Origin: Anaerolineales bacterium
GTDB taxonomy: Bacteria > Chloroflexota > Anaerolineae > Anaerolineales > UBA11858
Assembly: GCA_021108255.1 (NCBI GenBank)
Contig: JAIORG010000255.1
Span: forward strand, 1 to 38,312
Length of the DNA: 38,312 nt
Direction: 5' to 3'
The translations under genes were made by a program, and so were the position numbers. The notes under the pieces are model-generated. The model searched no databases, had not been told where the DNA came from, and was given only the letters and a program-made list of their open reading frames with translations. Positions 16,444 to 22,847 of the stretch are shown piece by piece (positions within the stretch are counted from its first letter, which is position 1; each line of letters begins with the position of its first letter).

Positions 16444-17505
16444 TTAAAATTGGTCCAGGAATCTCAAGTCATTGGCCCAGAAATAACGAATATCTTCAAT
16501 ATGATGACGCATCATGGTAATGCGCTCAGGACCCATACCAAAAGCAAAGCCTGAATACACTTCGGGGTCAAATCCGCCGTTTTCAAGCACCGTGGGGTGA
16601 ACCATGCCACATCCCAGAATTTCCAACCAGCCGGCTCCTTTGCAAACCGAACAGCCATCTCCTCCACAAAGGAAACAGCCTACATCCATCTCCGCGCTTG
16701 GTTCCGTGAATGGGAAATGTGAAGCACGGAACCTTGTTTTCGCTTCCTGTCCGAACATTCTGCGAGCGAAATTGCTTAAGGTTCCTTTTAGATCTCCAAA
16801 GGTGATTCCTTTTCCCACGGCCAACCCTTCAACCTGGTTAAATTGAATTTCCGACCTGGAAGTGATCTGTTCGTATCGATAGCACATCCCCGGCAGGATT
16901 ATTCTGATCGGAGGTGGGTCCTCGGGATACTTCTTTGTATGTTCCAACATAGCGTGGATCTGCCCCGGAGAAGTATGCGTTCTGAGTAAAAGCGGATCGT
17001 CTCCGCGGTCCTGTTTACTGGTGATAAAAAAAGTATCCTGCATATCCCGGGCAGGATGATGAGGCGGGAAATTAAGCAGCTGGAAATTGAATTCGTCTGT
17101 TTCCACCTCACGGGAACGGTAAATTTGAAAACCCATATCTCCGAAGACGCGGTAAATTTCCCTTAAGGTTTGGGTTGTTGGATGAATACTTCCGCTTATC
17201 GTTCTTCGTCCCGGTAGGGTGACATCAATCTTTTCTCCTTCCAGAACTTGATCAATCCTGCGTTGGTTTATCAGATTTTCCTTTTCACCGGAAGCTGCTT
17301 CCAGGGCAACTTTTACCTGGTTTGCGGTCCGGCCAACAATCGGCTTTTCTTCCTTGGACAGCGTGCCCAATGCTTTAAATATCTCCATTAACTGGGAACT
17401 GCGCCCAAGGTACTTCACCTGCCAGTTCTCCAATGATTTCTCATCATCGACCGGTTCCAGAGCTGATAAAGCTTCAATTCGTATCAAATCCAGTCTTTCT
17501 TCCAT
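16444..17505 (-). CDS. pheS: Phenylalanine--tRNA ligase subunit alpha
   Basis: Catalytic subunit of the phenylalanyl-tRNA synthetase, 353 residues, class II. A coiled-coil N-terminal arm (about 1-90) comes before the class II core. RRTISGSIHPTTQTL, the motif 2 region CYRYEQITSRSEIQFNQVEGL, a Cys-rich insert CGGDGCSVCKGAGWLEILGCG and the motif 3 region SGFAFGMGPERITMM are all visible. It is first in the pheS-pheT operon and sits behind a Phe-type T-box. The ATG at 17505 has AGGAGG-like bases (rich in GGAGGAATT) before it. Control is probably by uncharged tRNA-Phe, as the T-box specifier codon is TTC. Confidence 0.98.
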   Translation of the reverse strand: MEERLDLIRIEALSALEPVDDEKSLENWQVKYLGRSSQLMEIFKALGTLSKEEKPIVGRTANQVKVALEAASGEKENLINQRRIDQVLEGEKIDVTLPGRRTISGSIHPTTQTLREIYRVFGDMGFQIYRSREVETDEFNFQLLNFPPHHPARDMQDTFFITSKQDRGDDPLLLRTHTSPGQIHAMLEHTKKYPEDPPPIRIILPGMCYRYEQITSRSEIQFNQVEGLAVGKGITFGDLKGTLSNFARRMFGQEAKTRFRASHFPFTEPSAEMDVGCFLCGGDGCSVCKGAGWLEILGCGMVHPTVLENGGFDPEVYSGFAFGMGPERITMMRHHIEDIRYFWANDLRFLDQF

Positions 17506-17561
17506 AATTCCTCCTGATTAACGCGGGATCCCGAGGGGGATTCTCTCTACCTGGATGGCCA

Positions 17562-17845
17562 GGAAAAAGAAAAACCCGCCCCACAAAGGGACGGGGTTTA
17601 CCCGTGGTACCACCCAATTTAGCCAGTCGAACGGCTCACTTTATCCCAACAGCAAACTAAACACAATGCTATTGGTTCCCCATGTAACGCCGGGGCTGCG
17701 GCTCAGACTACTTGAGATTTAACCTTTCCCCTGAGCACTCAGGAGGGAACTTCAATTGATTTGCGATCTGGTACGGGGTCTCAGTCTCTGCCTCGCACTC
17801 CCTGTCAGCGTCAAACCAAGCTACTCTTCTCCGTCAACGTTTTCT
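17562..17845 (-). promoter_or_regulatory. T-box riboswitch (tRNA-Phe sensing) upstream of pheST
   Basis: The minus-strand leader carries the T-box core GGGTGGTACCACGGG (17601-17615), which pairs with the free end of an uncharged tRNA to form the antiterminator. Right after it is an intrinsic terminator (about 17566-17600: arms AACCCCGTCCC and GGGGCGGGTT, then a T-rich run). Stem I starts near 17840, with the S-turn base set AGTA (17822-17825) and, on its other side, GAA-G-TTC; TTC (17747-17749) is a Phe codon in the specifier position. A possible promoter -35, TTGACT, lies at 17882-17887, just after the GAF gene. The specifier matches the downstream genes, which makes the assignment firm. Confidence 0.95.
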
Positions 17846-17927
17846 GCTTTATTCAATTATCAATGTTAATGTTATCTAATTAGTCAAGACCCGGAAAGTA
17901 GTTGGGAGTGGACTCTATCGTAACCTA

Positions 17928-18566
17928 TTAGTTAAGGTTATTCTCATGAAGCTGATTTTGTGATTTATCCACCGCTTCCTCAGTACGTCCGAAAACAAAG
18001 GAAGCCAGGCGGGCAACCAGCAGAAGGAGAGACAAATCAGTTTTATTAAAATGATCCTCAGTCATTGAGTTGACCACTTCCATCACACCCATAACCCTGT
18101 CTTCCAGAATTAATGGTACTGCCATTAAACTTCGGGTATGGAATCCAATCGATTGGTCGACTGCAGAGATCCAGCGGTCATCTTTTCTTACATCGGGCAC
18201 CAGGGCAGGTTTTTTATGGGTCTTAACCCATCCTGCGATACCTGAATCAGCCGGTATTCGAAAATTTACCAGCTCTTCCTGACGAGTTCCTTCCACAGCA
18301 ACAAAAACCAATTCATCACTCTCTTCATCCAACAGCAGGATTGAACCATTTTCAGAATCCACTGCCTCCAAAGCAATTCCCAGAATATTCATCACCATCT
18401 TAAGCAAATCTGAGGAAGTTGAAAAGACCTGCAGGTTGCACTGCAGAGCATTTAATGCCTGGATGACATTCCAAAGCCGGGTGTTTTCTTCTTTTAACTC
18501 CGACTTATCCCTCTTTAAATCATCGATTTCTTCTTTTAAAGTCCGAAGAAGTTGGGGATCAACCAT
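17928..18566 (-). CDS. GAF-domain protein with N-terminal coiled coil
   Basis: Cytoplasmic sensor-like protein of 212 residues. Residues 1-45 form a charged heptad-like coiled coil (EEIDDLKRDKSELKEENTRLW). A GAF domain then covers about 50-200, with the typical SENGSILLLDEESDELVFVA, IPADSGIAGWVKTHKKPALVPDV, SLMAVPLILEDRVMGVMEVVN and FNKTDLSLLLLVARLAS blocks. There is no kinase, cyclase or DNA-binding output domain, so it probably works by dimerising and partnering another protein. The ligand is unknown; I see no obvious haem or bilin cysteine. A strong AGGAGG lies about 10 bases before the ATG. The pheST T-box follows on the same strand, so readthrough into it is possible. Confidence 0.85.
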   Translation of the reverse strand: MVDPQLLRTLKEEIDDLKRDKSELKEENTRLWNVIQALNALQCNLQVFSTSSDLLKMVMNILGIALEAVDSENGSILLLDEESDELVFVAVEGTRQEELVNFRIPADSGIAGWVKTHKKPALVPDVRKDDRWISAVDQSIGFHTRSLMAVPLILEDRVMGVMEVVNSMTEDHFNKTDLSLLLLVARLASFVFGRTEEAVDKSQNQLHENNLN

Positions 18567-18691
18567 GGAAAAACAACCTCCTGAAGGTATTAGAGACTTA
18601 ATTCAATTAAATTGCTCAGATTGTATTTTACTAATTATACAGCTATTTTATAGAAATTGAGATTTCCTTCTTCAGCAAGCTTGGAAGCGTT

Positions 18692-18697
18692 TATAAT
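18692..18697 (+). promoter_or_regulatory. -10 box immediately before the PpiC-type gene
   Basis: TATAAT eight bases before the ATG, with no room for a Shine-Dalgarno, suggesting a leaderless or nearly leaderless transcript. The -35 is weak (TCTTCA about 17 bases upstream). Confidence 0.5.
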
Positions 18698-18705
18698 CTA
18701 CACAT

Positions 18706-19593
18706 ATGAGCATCATACCAACCACAAAAAAAGCTTTCCTCTTATTATTGGTCAGCGTAATCCTATTCAGTGGATGCGGAGGTCCGGCGGAGACTCCACA
18801 GGGAACTGTCACCCCGGTTTTACCAACCCGAACTCCATTTCCTCCTTCTCCCACCCCCATCCCCACTGCCGCAGTAGTCAATGGGGACATTATCACAGTT
18901 GCCGCCTACCAGGAAGAACTTGCCCGATACAAAGCAGCTGTCAACCGTGATCTAACAGAAGAGGATCAATCCATAGTTATTAATAATCTGATTTACCTCA
19001 CTCTTCTGGCACAAGCAGCCACCTCTGAAGGATTTCAGATCTCAGAAACCGACCTGGATGAAAGAATTGCCAGATTGGATACAGAAGATCAGCCTCTTAC
19101 CGATTGGTTGGCATTTTATGGCTTCACTGCGGAAACTTTCCGCATTCATTTAAAGAGGTCATTAGAGGCTGCCTGGATGAGGGACCAAATCATCGCGGAT
19201 GCGCCTCTTGAAACGGAACAAATTCATGCCCAGCAGATGTTATTTTACAATCTGGCTGCAGCTGAAGAAATACTGGAAGATTTAAATTCCGGAAAGGATT
19301 TCTCCCAGCTTGCCAAAACCCATGATCCGCAGACACAGGGTGACCTGGGGTGGTTCCCGCCTGGTTACCTGACCATTCCAGAATTGGATCCGATCTTATT
19401 CGGTCTTGAGGTAGGAGAAACTAGTGATATCATAGAAACAGAAATCGGTTATCATATCATCATGATCCTCGAAAAAGAGGGGAACCGGCCGCTGGATCCA
19501 GCTATCCGGCAGATCCTGCAGGAGCAGGAGCTGGATAATTGGCTTGTACGCCGCTGGAAATTAAGTACAATTCAAATTACACTCCCTTCATAA
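18706..19593 (+). CDS. Lipoprotein peptidyl-prolyl isomerase, PpiC/parvulin type with SurA-like N-domain
   Basis: Exported folding catalyst of 295 residues. The signal peptide FLLLLVSVILFSGC ends in a lipobox, with Cys near residue 24. A short Thr/Pro linker (TRTPFPPSPTPIPT) leads to a SurA-N-like helical region (VVNGDIITVAAYQEEL, about 55-150) with the usual NNLIYLTLLAQAA. The parvulin domain follows (about 165-275): HAQQMLFY, LNSGKDFSQLAKTHD, GDLGWFPPGYL, FGLEVGETSDIIETEIGYHIIMI. These are the PpiC hallmarks, so isomerase activity is likely. It is the first gene of a pair; the next starts 21 bases later. ATG at 18706 begins a normal signal peptide, so the start is secure. Confidence 0.9.
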   Translation: MSIIPTTKKAFLLLLVSVILFSGCGGPAETPQGTVTPVLPTRTPFPPSPTPIPTAAVVNGDIITVAAYQEELARYKAAVNRDLTEEDQSIVINNLIYLTLLAQAATSEGFQISETDLDERIARLDTEDQPLTDWLAFYGFTAETFRIHLKRSLEAAWMRDQIIADAPLETEQIHAQQMLFYNLAAAEEILEDLNSGKDFSQLAKTHDPQTQGDLGWFPPGYLTIPELDPILFGLEVGETSDIIETEIGYHIIMILEKEGNRPLDPAIRQILQEQELDNWLVRRWKLSTIQITLPS

Positions 19594-19614
19594 GTTGCTC
19601 CCAGGAGTAAATTT

Positions 19615-20364
19615 ATGTCCGATCCAATTGAAGAATACCTTGAAGAAAATGAGCAGCGGGTTCCCCCGAAGAGAATAAGCCCAGGGTTTCTGCTGAATAT
19701 CCTTTCTGGAATATTTGTAGCAGGGACAGTGGTAGTTGTGCTGGTGTTTGCGATTATCTTTATCAACCCGCAAGTCGGCTTTAATCCGCTTCCTCCGACC
19801 ACAATGCCGGCTCTGTTTTTAACCTGGACACCATCTCCCACTCCAATCATTTCTCTACCGGAGACCTGGACACCTACCGTTTCTCCAACAGTAATGCCCA
19901 CCGATCCACCAATTCCTTCCAACACACCCGAACCAACTCAGGAAGAAACACCCGTCCCAACCGCCAATATAGCGAGCGGGACATCCTTCTCTATCCAGGA
20001 AGGATCACCCAGTTATGTTGAAAATTCCTTCCACCTGGATGCCGGCTGCAATTGGCTTGGTATTGCTGGACAGGTTTTTGACAAAGAAGGAACTCCTGTA
20101 AGTGGAATCCTGGTTAAAGCAGGCGGTTTTCTGGGAGAAATTGAAATTTCAGGGTTAACGTTAACTGGGATGGCACCAGATTACGGAGAAGGTGGTTATG
20201 AAATTGCCCTCAGTGACTCACCTGTCTCCTCAGACGGGGATATCTGGATCCAACTATTAGACCAGGCAAACCTGCCATTGTCGGAAAAAATATATTTCAC
20301 AACCTTTGACAGCTGTGATTCAAATCTGATAAAAATGGATTTTAAGCAAAATCCGGAAGATTAA
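19615..20364 (+). CDS. Membrane-anchored protein with Thr/Pro linker and beta-rich C-domain, function unknown
   Basis: I do not recognise a named family. The 249 residues comprise a charged cytoplasmic start (MSDPIEEYLEENEQRV), one membrane helix (about 25-51, VVVVLVFAIIFI), a Thr/Pro-rich stalk of about 55 residues (TWTPSPTPIIS and similar) and an outer domain from about 125. That domain has two Cys (in DAGCNWLGIAGQVFD and TTFDSCDSN) that could form a disulfide, and the segment GIAGQVFDKEGTPVSGILVKAGG looks like a carboxypeptidase-regulatory or Ig-like beta sandwich. It follows the PpiC gene by 21 bases with AGGAG before the ATG, so the isomerase may help fold it or act with it; that is inference. 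A strong terminator ends the pair. Confidence 0.75.
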   Translation: MSDPIEEYLEENEQRVPPKRISPGFLLNILSGIFVAGTVVVVLVFAIIFINPQVGFNPLPPTTMPALFLTWTPSPTPIISLPETWTPTVSPTVMPTDPPIPSNTPEPTQEETPVPTANIASGTSFSIQEGSPSYVENSFHLDAGCNWLGIAGQVFDKEGTPVSGILVKAGGFLGEIEISGLTLTGMAPDYGEGGYEIALSDSPVSSDGDIWIQLLDQANLPLSEKIYFTTFDSCDSNLIKMDFKQNPED

Positions 20365-20381
20365 TAGTACTAAAGGCAAAC

Positions 20382-20418
20382 AAAGGACCGGGTCTTCATG
20401 GAAAGACCCGGTCTTTTT
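20382..20418. terminator. Terminator between the PpiC pair and the uracil-DNA glycosylase gene
   Basis: Stem GACCGGGTCTT (20386-20396) with AAGACCCGGTC (20403-20413), extended by flanking A/T pairs, then TTTTT. It can act on both convergent transcripts. Confidence 0.9.
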
Positions 20419-20421
20419 AAT

Positions 20422-21039
20422 TCAAGCGGGAAATATTCTTACCCGGTGATTATTAATCAGTTTGATAGCATCGGTAATTAGCTGGCGGTTCTCTTCAATC
20501 TGGTGCCACCTGCTGGCTCCCGAGGAATGCGGTAAAGGAATGATCCAGCGGCCCTCGACTTCTTTTTGAGTACCGATAATATCCTGCAACTTTAATTTCT
20601 TTGGAAAAAATAGATTAATTGCCAATCTTCCAATGGGAATAATGACCTGAGGATTTACAAACTCGATTTCCTTACTTAAATACGGACGGCAGAGTTCCTG
20701 CTCTCTTCTGGACGGTACCCGGTCCCCACTGCCGGACGGGTGCCTGCCCGGGTAACATTTCGTAACCGAGGACATGTATTGTGTCGATCGGAACCATTCT
20801 TCCTCAATCCCCGCTCTTCCCAACCAGCCAAATAATCGAGTGCCGCTGCCGGCATTAAACGGCCTCTCTGCTTCTTGTTCAGTGATTCCCGGCGCCTGGC
20901 CAATAGTCATCATCTCCGCCGATTCAAGACCGGAAAAAACAGCCGGAGGATAAATCTCAAAGCCCTCCTTCAAACATAAACGGCATTGTTTCATCCCCGC
21001 CTGCAGCTCTGGAAATGATCGATTGAGGTGTTTTTGCAT
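20422..21039 (-). CDS. Uracil-DNA glycosylase family protein, iron-sulfur type
   Basis: Base-excision repair enzyme predicted to remove deaminated bases from DNA. Four cysteines (two in CRLC near residue 20, then VTKCYPG and ELCRPYL) match the cluster ligands of family 4-like UDGs. Motif A is IGQAPGITEQEAERPF, with GQAPG where classical family 4 has GEAPG; motif B is PLPHSSGASRWH. The WMT-like region appears as QYMSSVTKCYPGRHPSG. I place it in the broad family 4/5-like group rather than a specific family. I chose ATG at 21039, which has AAGGA seven bases upstream, over TTG at 21042. It is followed by the terminator shared with the convergent pair; the endonuclease IV-like gene lies upstream on the same strand with a 31-base gap. 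Confidence 0.85.
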   Translation of the reverse strand: MQKHLNRSFPELQAGMKQCRLCLKEGFEIYPPAVFSGLESAEMMTIGQAPGITEQEAERPFNAGSGTRLFGWLGRAGIEEEWFRSTQYMSSVTKCYPGRHPSGSGDRVPSRREQELCRPYLSKEIEFVNPQVIIPIGRLAINLFFPKKLKLQDIIGTQKEVEGRWIIPLPHSSGASRWHQIEENRQLITDAIKLINNHRVRIFPA

Positions 21040-21070
21040 CAATAATCCTTATTATAATAAGTGGATTCTT

Positions 21071-21925
21071 TTAGGGTTCTTCCCCGCTGAATTTCTGCCA
21101 GGATTGTTGAACAAACAAGGCATCTTCCTCCAGGGTAGGACTTTCACAAAGCATCCTCCCTCCCGCCTTTACATCCAGCAGCGCCTGGAATAGCGCCTCT
21201 AGATTAAAATCAGATTCGCTGATAATCAGGTGGTTTTGCTCTCCTTTTTCCGTGTATTCAATCCCGGAGATATGGCAATGCAGTCGCTTTATGCTGTCCT
21301 CCCCCAGGGCTTTCAGATAGCTTTCCAGTACTTCCATCCACTCCCAGGTTGAATTAATTGAGCCGTCTCCCGGTCGGGCATGAAGATGTGCAAAATCCAA
21401 ACAGGGTTCAACCCCATCAATTTTACTCATCTCCAATGTGTCTTCCAGGGACCCGAGCATAGCTCCTTTTCCCATTGTTTCTGGCCGCAACACAACGGGG
21501 TTTTTCTCTGCCCTGAGTTCCCGGACACAGTCTTCCAGGCGAGGCATAGCAATTTTCAATACCTTAGCTGCCGGTTGATTAAAATACGAACCAGGGTGAA
21601 ATACAATATCCGTCGCTCCTGACATGTACCCTGCACGGGAGGCATCCATCAATCGTTTACGTGATTTCGGCCATTCTTCTTCATCGGCATTTAGATTAAT
21701 GTAATAAGGTGCATGAACACTTAACGCCACATCCCGCTCAATACCAGCCTGTTTGATTTTCTCTGCGGTTGAATCCGAAACCCTTACAGACCGGACCCAG
21801 CCCAACTCCATCGTATTTAAGCCCAAATCGTCCAAATAATAAATGCCGCCAACACTGCCGCCGGGGGTTTTGGGTTTGTTTTTCGGTGTGCCAACGGTAC
21901 CAAATCGGAATGACAACTGACCCAT
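21071..21925 (-). CDS. TIM-barrel protein of the endonuclease IV (AP endonuclease family 2) type
   Basis: Probable metal-dependent AP endonuclease or related TIM-barrel enzyme, 284 residues. Metal-site motifs appear in the expected order: LSVHAPYYINL, FHPGSYF, RPETMGKGAMLGS, CLDFAHLHAR, LHCHISGIEYTEKGEQNHL and CESPTLE. These correspond to the His, Glu and Asp ligands of the three-zinc site in Nfo. The N-terminus is longer and more divergent than in Escherichia coli Nfo, so substrate identity is less certain than fold. It sits just upstream of an iron-sulfur uracil-DNA glycosylase on the same strand, and the product of that enzyme, an abasic site, is the classic Nfo substrate. AGGAAAGG lies just before the ATG. 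Confidence 0.85.
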   Translation of the reverse strand: MGQLSFRFGTVGTPKNKPKTPGGSVGGIYYLDDLGLNTMELGWVRSVRVSDSTAEKIKQAGIERDVALSVHAPYYINLNADEEEWPKSRKRLMDASRAGYMSGATDIVFHPGSYFNQPAAKVLKIAMPRLEDCVRELRAEKNPVVLRPETMGKGAMLGSLEDTLEMSKIDGVEPCLDFAHLHARPGDGSINSTWEWMEVLESYLKALGEDSIKRLHCHISGIEYTEKGEQNHLIISESDFNLEALFQALLDVKAGGRMLCESPTLEEDALFVQQSWQKFSGEEP

Positions 21926-21957
21926 TTTCCTTTCCTCTACTGTTAATTAAACTATTG

Positions 21958-22344
21958 CTAAAATATTCCCTTAACCCAACTCCAGAGCGGTGGTCCGAAA
22001 ATTAAAAGTCCAACAAGAATAGATATAAAAACGGTCACTAATACACTTCCAGCACTGACATCTTTGCATATTTTTGCCGCAACATGCTTCTCTGGGCTGA
22101 TAAAATCTACCATCACTTCAACAGCCGTATTAAACAATTCAGCTACCCAGACCAGACTGACCGTTAAAATCAGGAAAATCCATTCCACCCTGGTGATCCC
22201 TAAAAGGAATCCGAGAACAATAACAGCCAGGGTAAAGAATAGATGTATCCTGGCGTTTTGCTGCGTTTCCAGAACGTAATTAATCCCGTCCAGGGCATGT
22301 CGAATTGACTGCAGCCTGGTTTTTAGATATCTCTTTTCACTCAA
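21958..22344 (-). CDS. dgkA: Diacylglycerol/undecaprenol kinase family protein
   Basis: Small integral membrane kinase of 128 residues that phosphorylates a lipid alcohol (undecaprenol in Gram-positive relatives, diacylglycerol in E. coli). There are three membrane helices at about 34-50, 55-72 and 98-120. The family core ELFNTAVEVMVDFISPEKH, followed by AKICKDVSAGSVLV, holds the catalytic Glu and the metal- and ATP-binding Asn, Glu and Asp. The start is TTG at 22344, five bases after the ybeY stop; GAGGGA lies 11 bases before it inside the end of ybeY, so translation is probably coupled. No ATG lies near enough to be an alternative. Confidence 0.92.
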   Translation of the reverse strand: MSEKRYLKTRLQSIRHALDGINYVLETQQNARIHLFFTLAVIVLGFLLGITRVEWIFLILTVSLVWVAELFNTAVEVMVDFISPEKHVAAKICKDVSAGSVLVTVFISILVGLLIFGPPLWSWVKGIF

Positions 22345-22349
22345 CGCGA

Positions 22350-22847
22350 TTAGATTCCCTCAATTTCTATAGATAATCCCAACTCAGCTAGAACTCGGGA
22401 TTGTATTGCCCACATCGCCTCTTTTCCGGTTTTAGTATCGTGGTCGTATCCCAACAAATGCAGCACACCGTGAACAACCAACAGCTGCAGTTCCTCCTCA
22501 ACAGCGTGTCCTCTTTTGAGGGCTTGTTTTTCTGCTTGAGGAAAAGATATGACGACATCACCCAGATAGCGGGATTCGAGATCCGGGTCCGTAAAATCTG
22601 CCCCGAACGCCAAAACATCTGTGGTTTTATTTATTCCCCGGTAACGATGGTTCATATCTGTCATCTCTTCATCATCGGTAATCATGAGTGTCAGAGAAGG
22701 CGAATCATTCACACCATTCAGCAGGAGAGTTGTCTCTCCGCAAGAAAGCAGTATCTGGTCAGAAATCATGCTTCGGAATTGTTCTTGAACAAGAATCGCT
22801 ATCACTTGATCTTCTGTCTCACTCCCGCTTTTCAACAACTGTGTCAT
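22350..22847 (-). CDS. ybeY: Endoribonuclease YbeY, rRNA maturation factor
   Basis: Metal-dependent single-strand endoribonuclease involved in 16S rRNA 3'-end maturation and ribosome quality control. The signature HGVLHLLGYDHDT supplies the three zinc-binding His, and GDVVISFPQAEKQA and RYRGINKTTDVLAFG are also conserved. The start is uncertain. The frame is open to 22889, which would overlap the upstream gene by 71 bases. ATG at 22847 overlaps it by 29 bases and has a weak GGG before it. GTG at 22805, 13 bases after the pgpH stop, gives a product beginning IAILVQEQF, closest to the family N-terminus. The order pgpH-ybeY-dgkA is the conserved one in Firmicutes. Confidence 0.95.
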   Translation of the reverse strand: MTQLLKSGSETEDQVIAILVQEQFRSMISDQILLSCGETTLLLNGVNDSPSLTLMITDDEEMTDMNHRYRGINKTTDVLAFGADFTDPDLESRYLGDVVISFPQAEKQALKRGHAVEEELQLLVVHGVLHLLGYDHDTKTGKEAMWAIQSRVLAELGLSIEIEGI

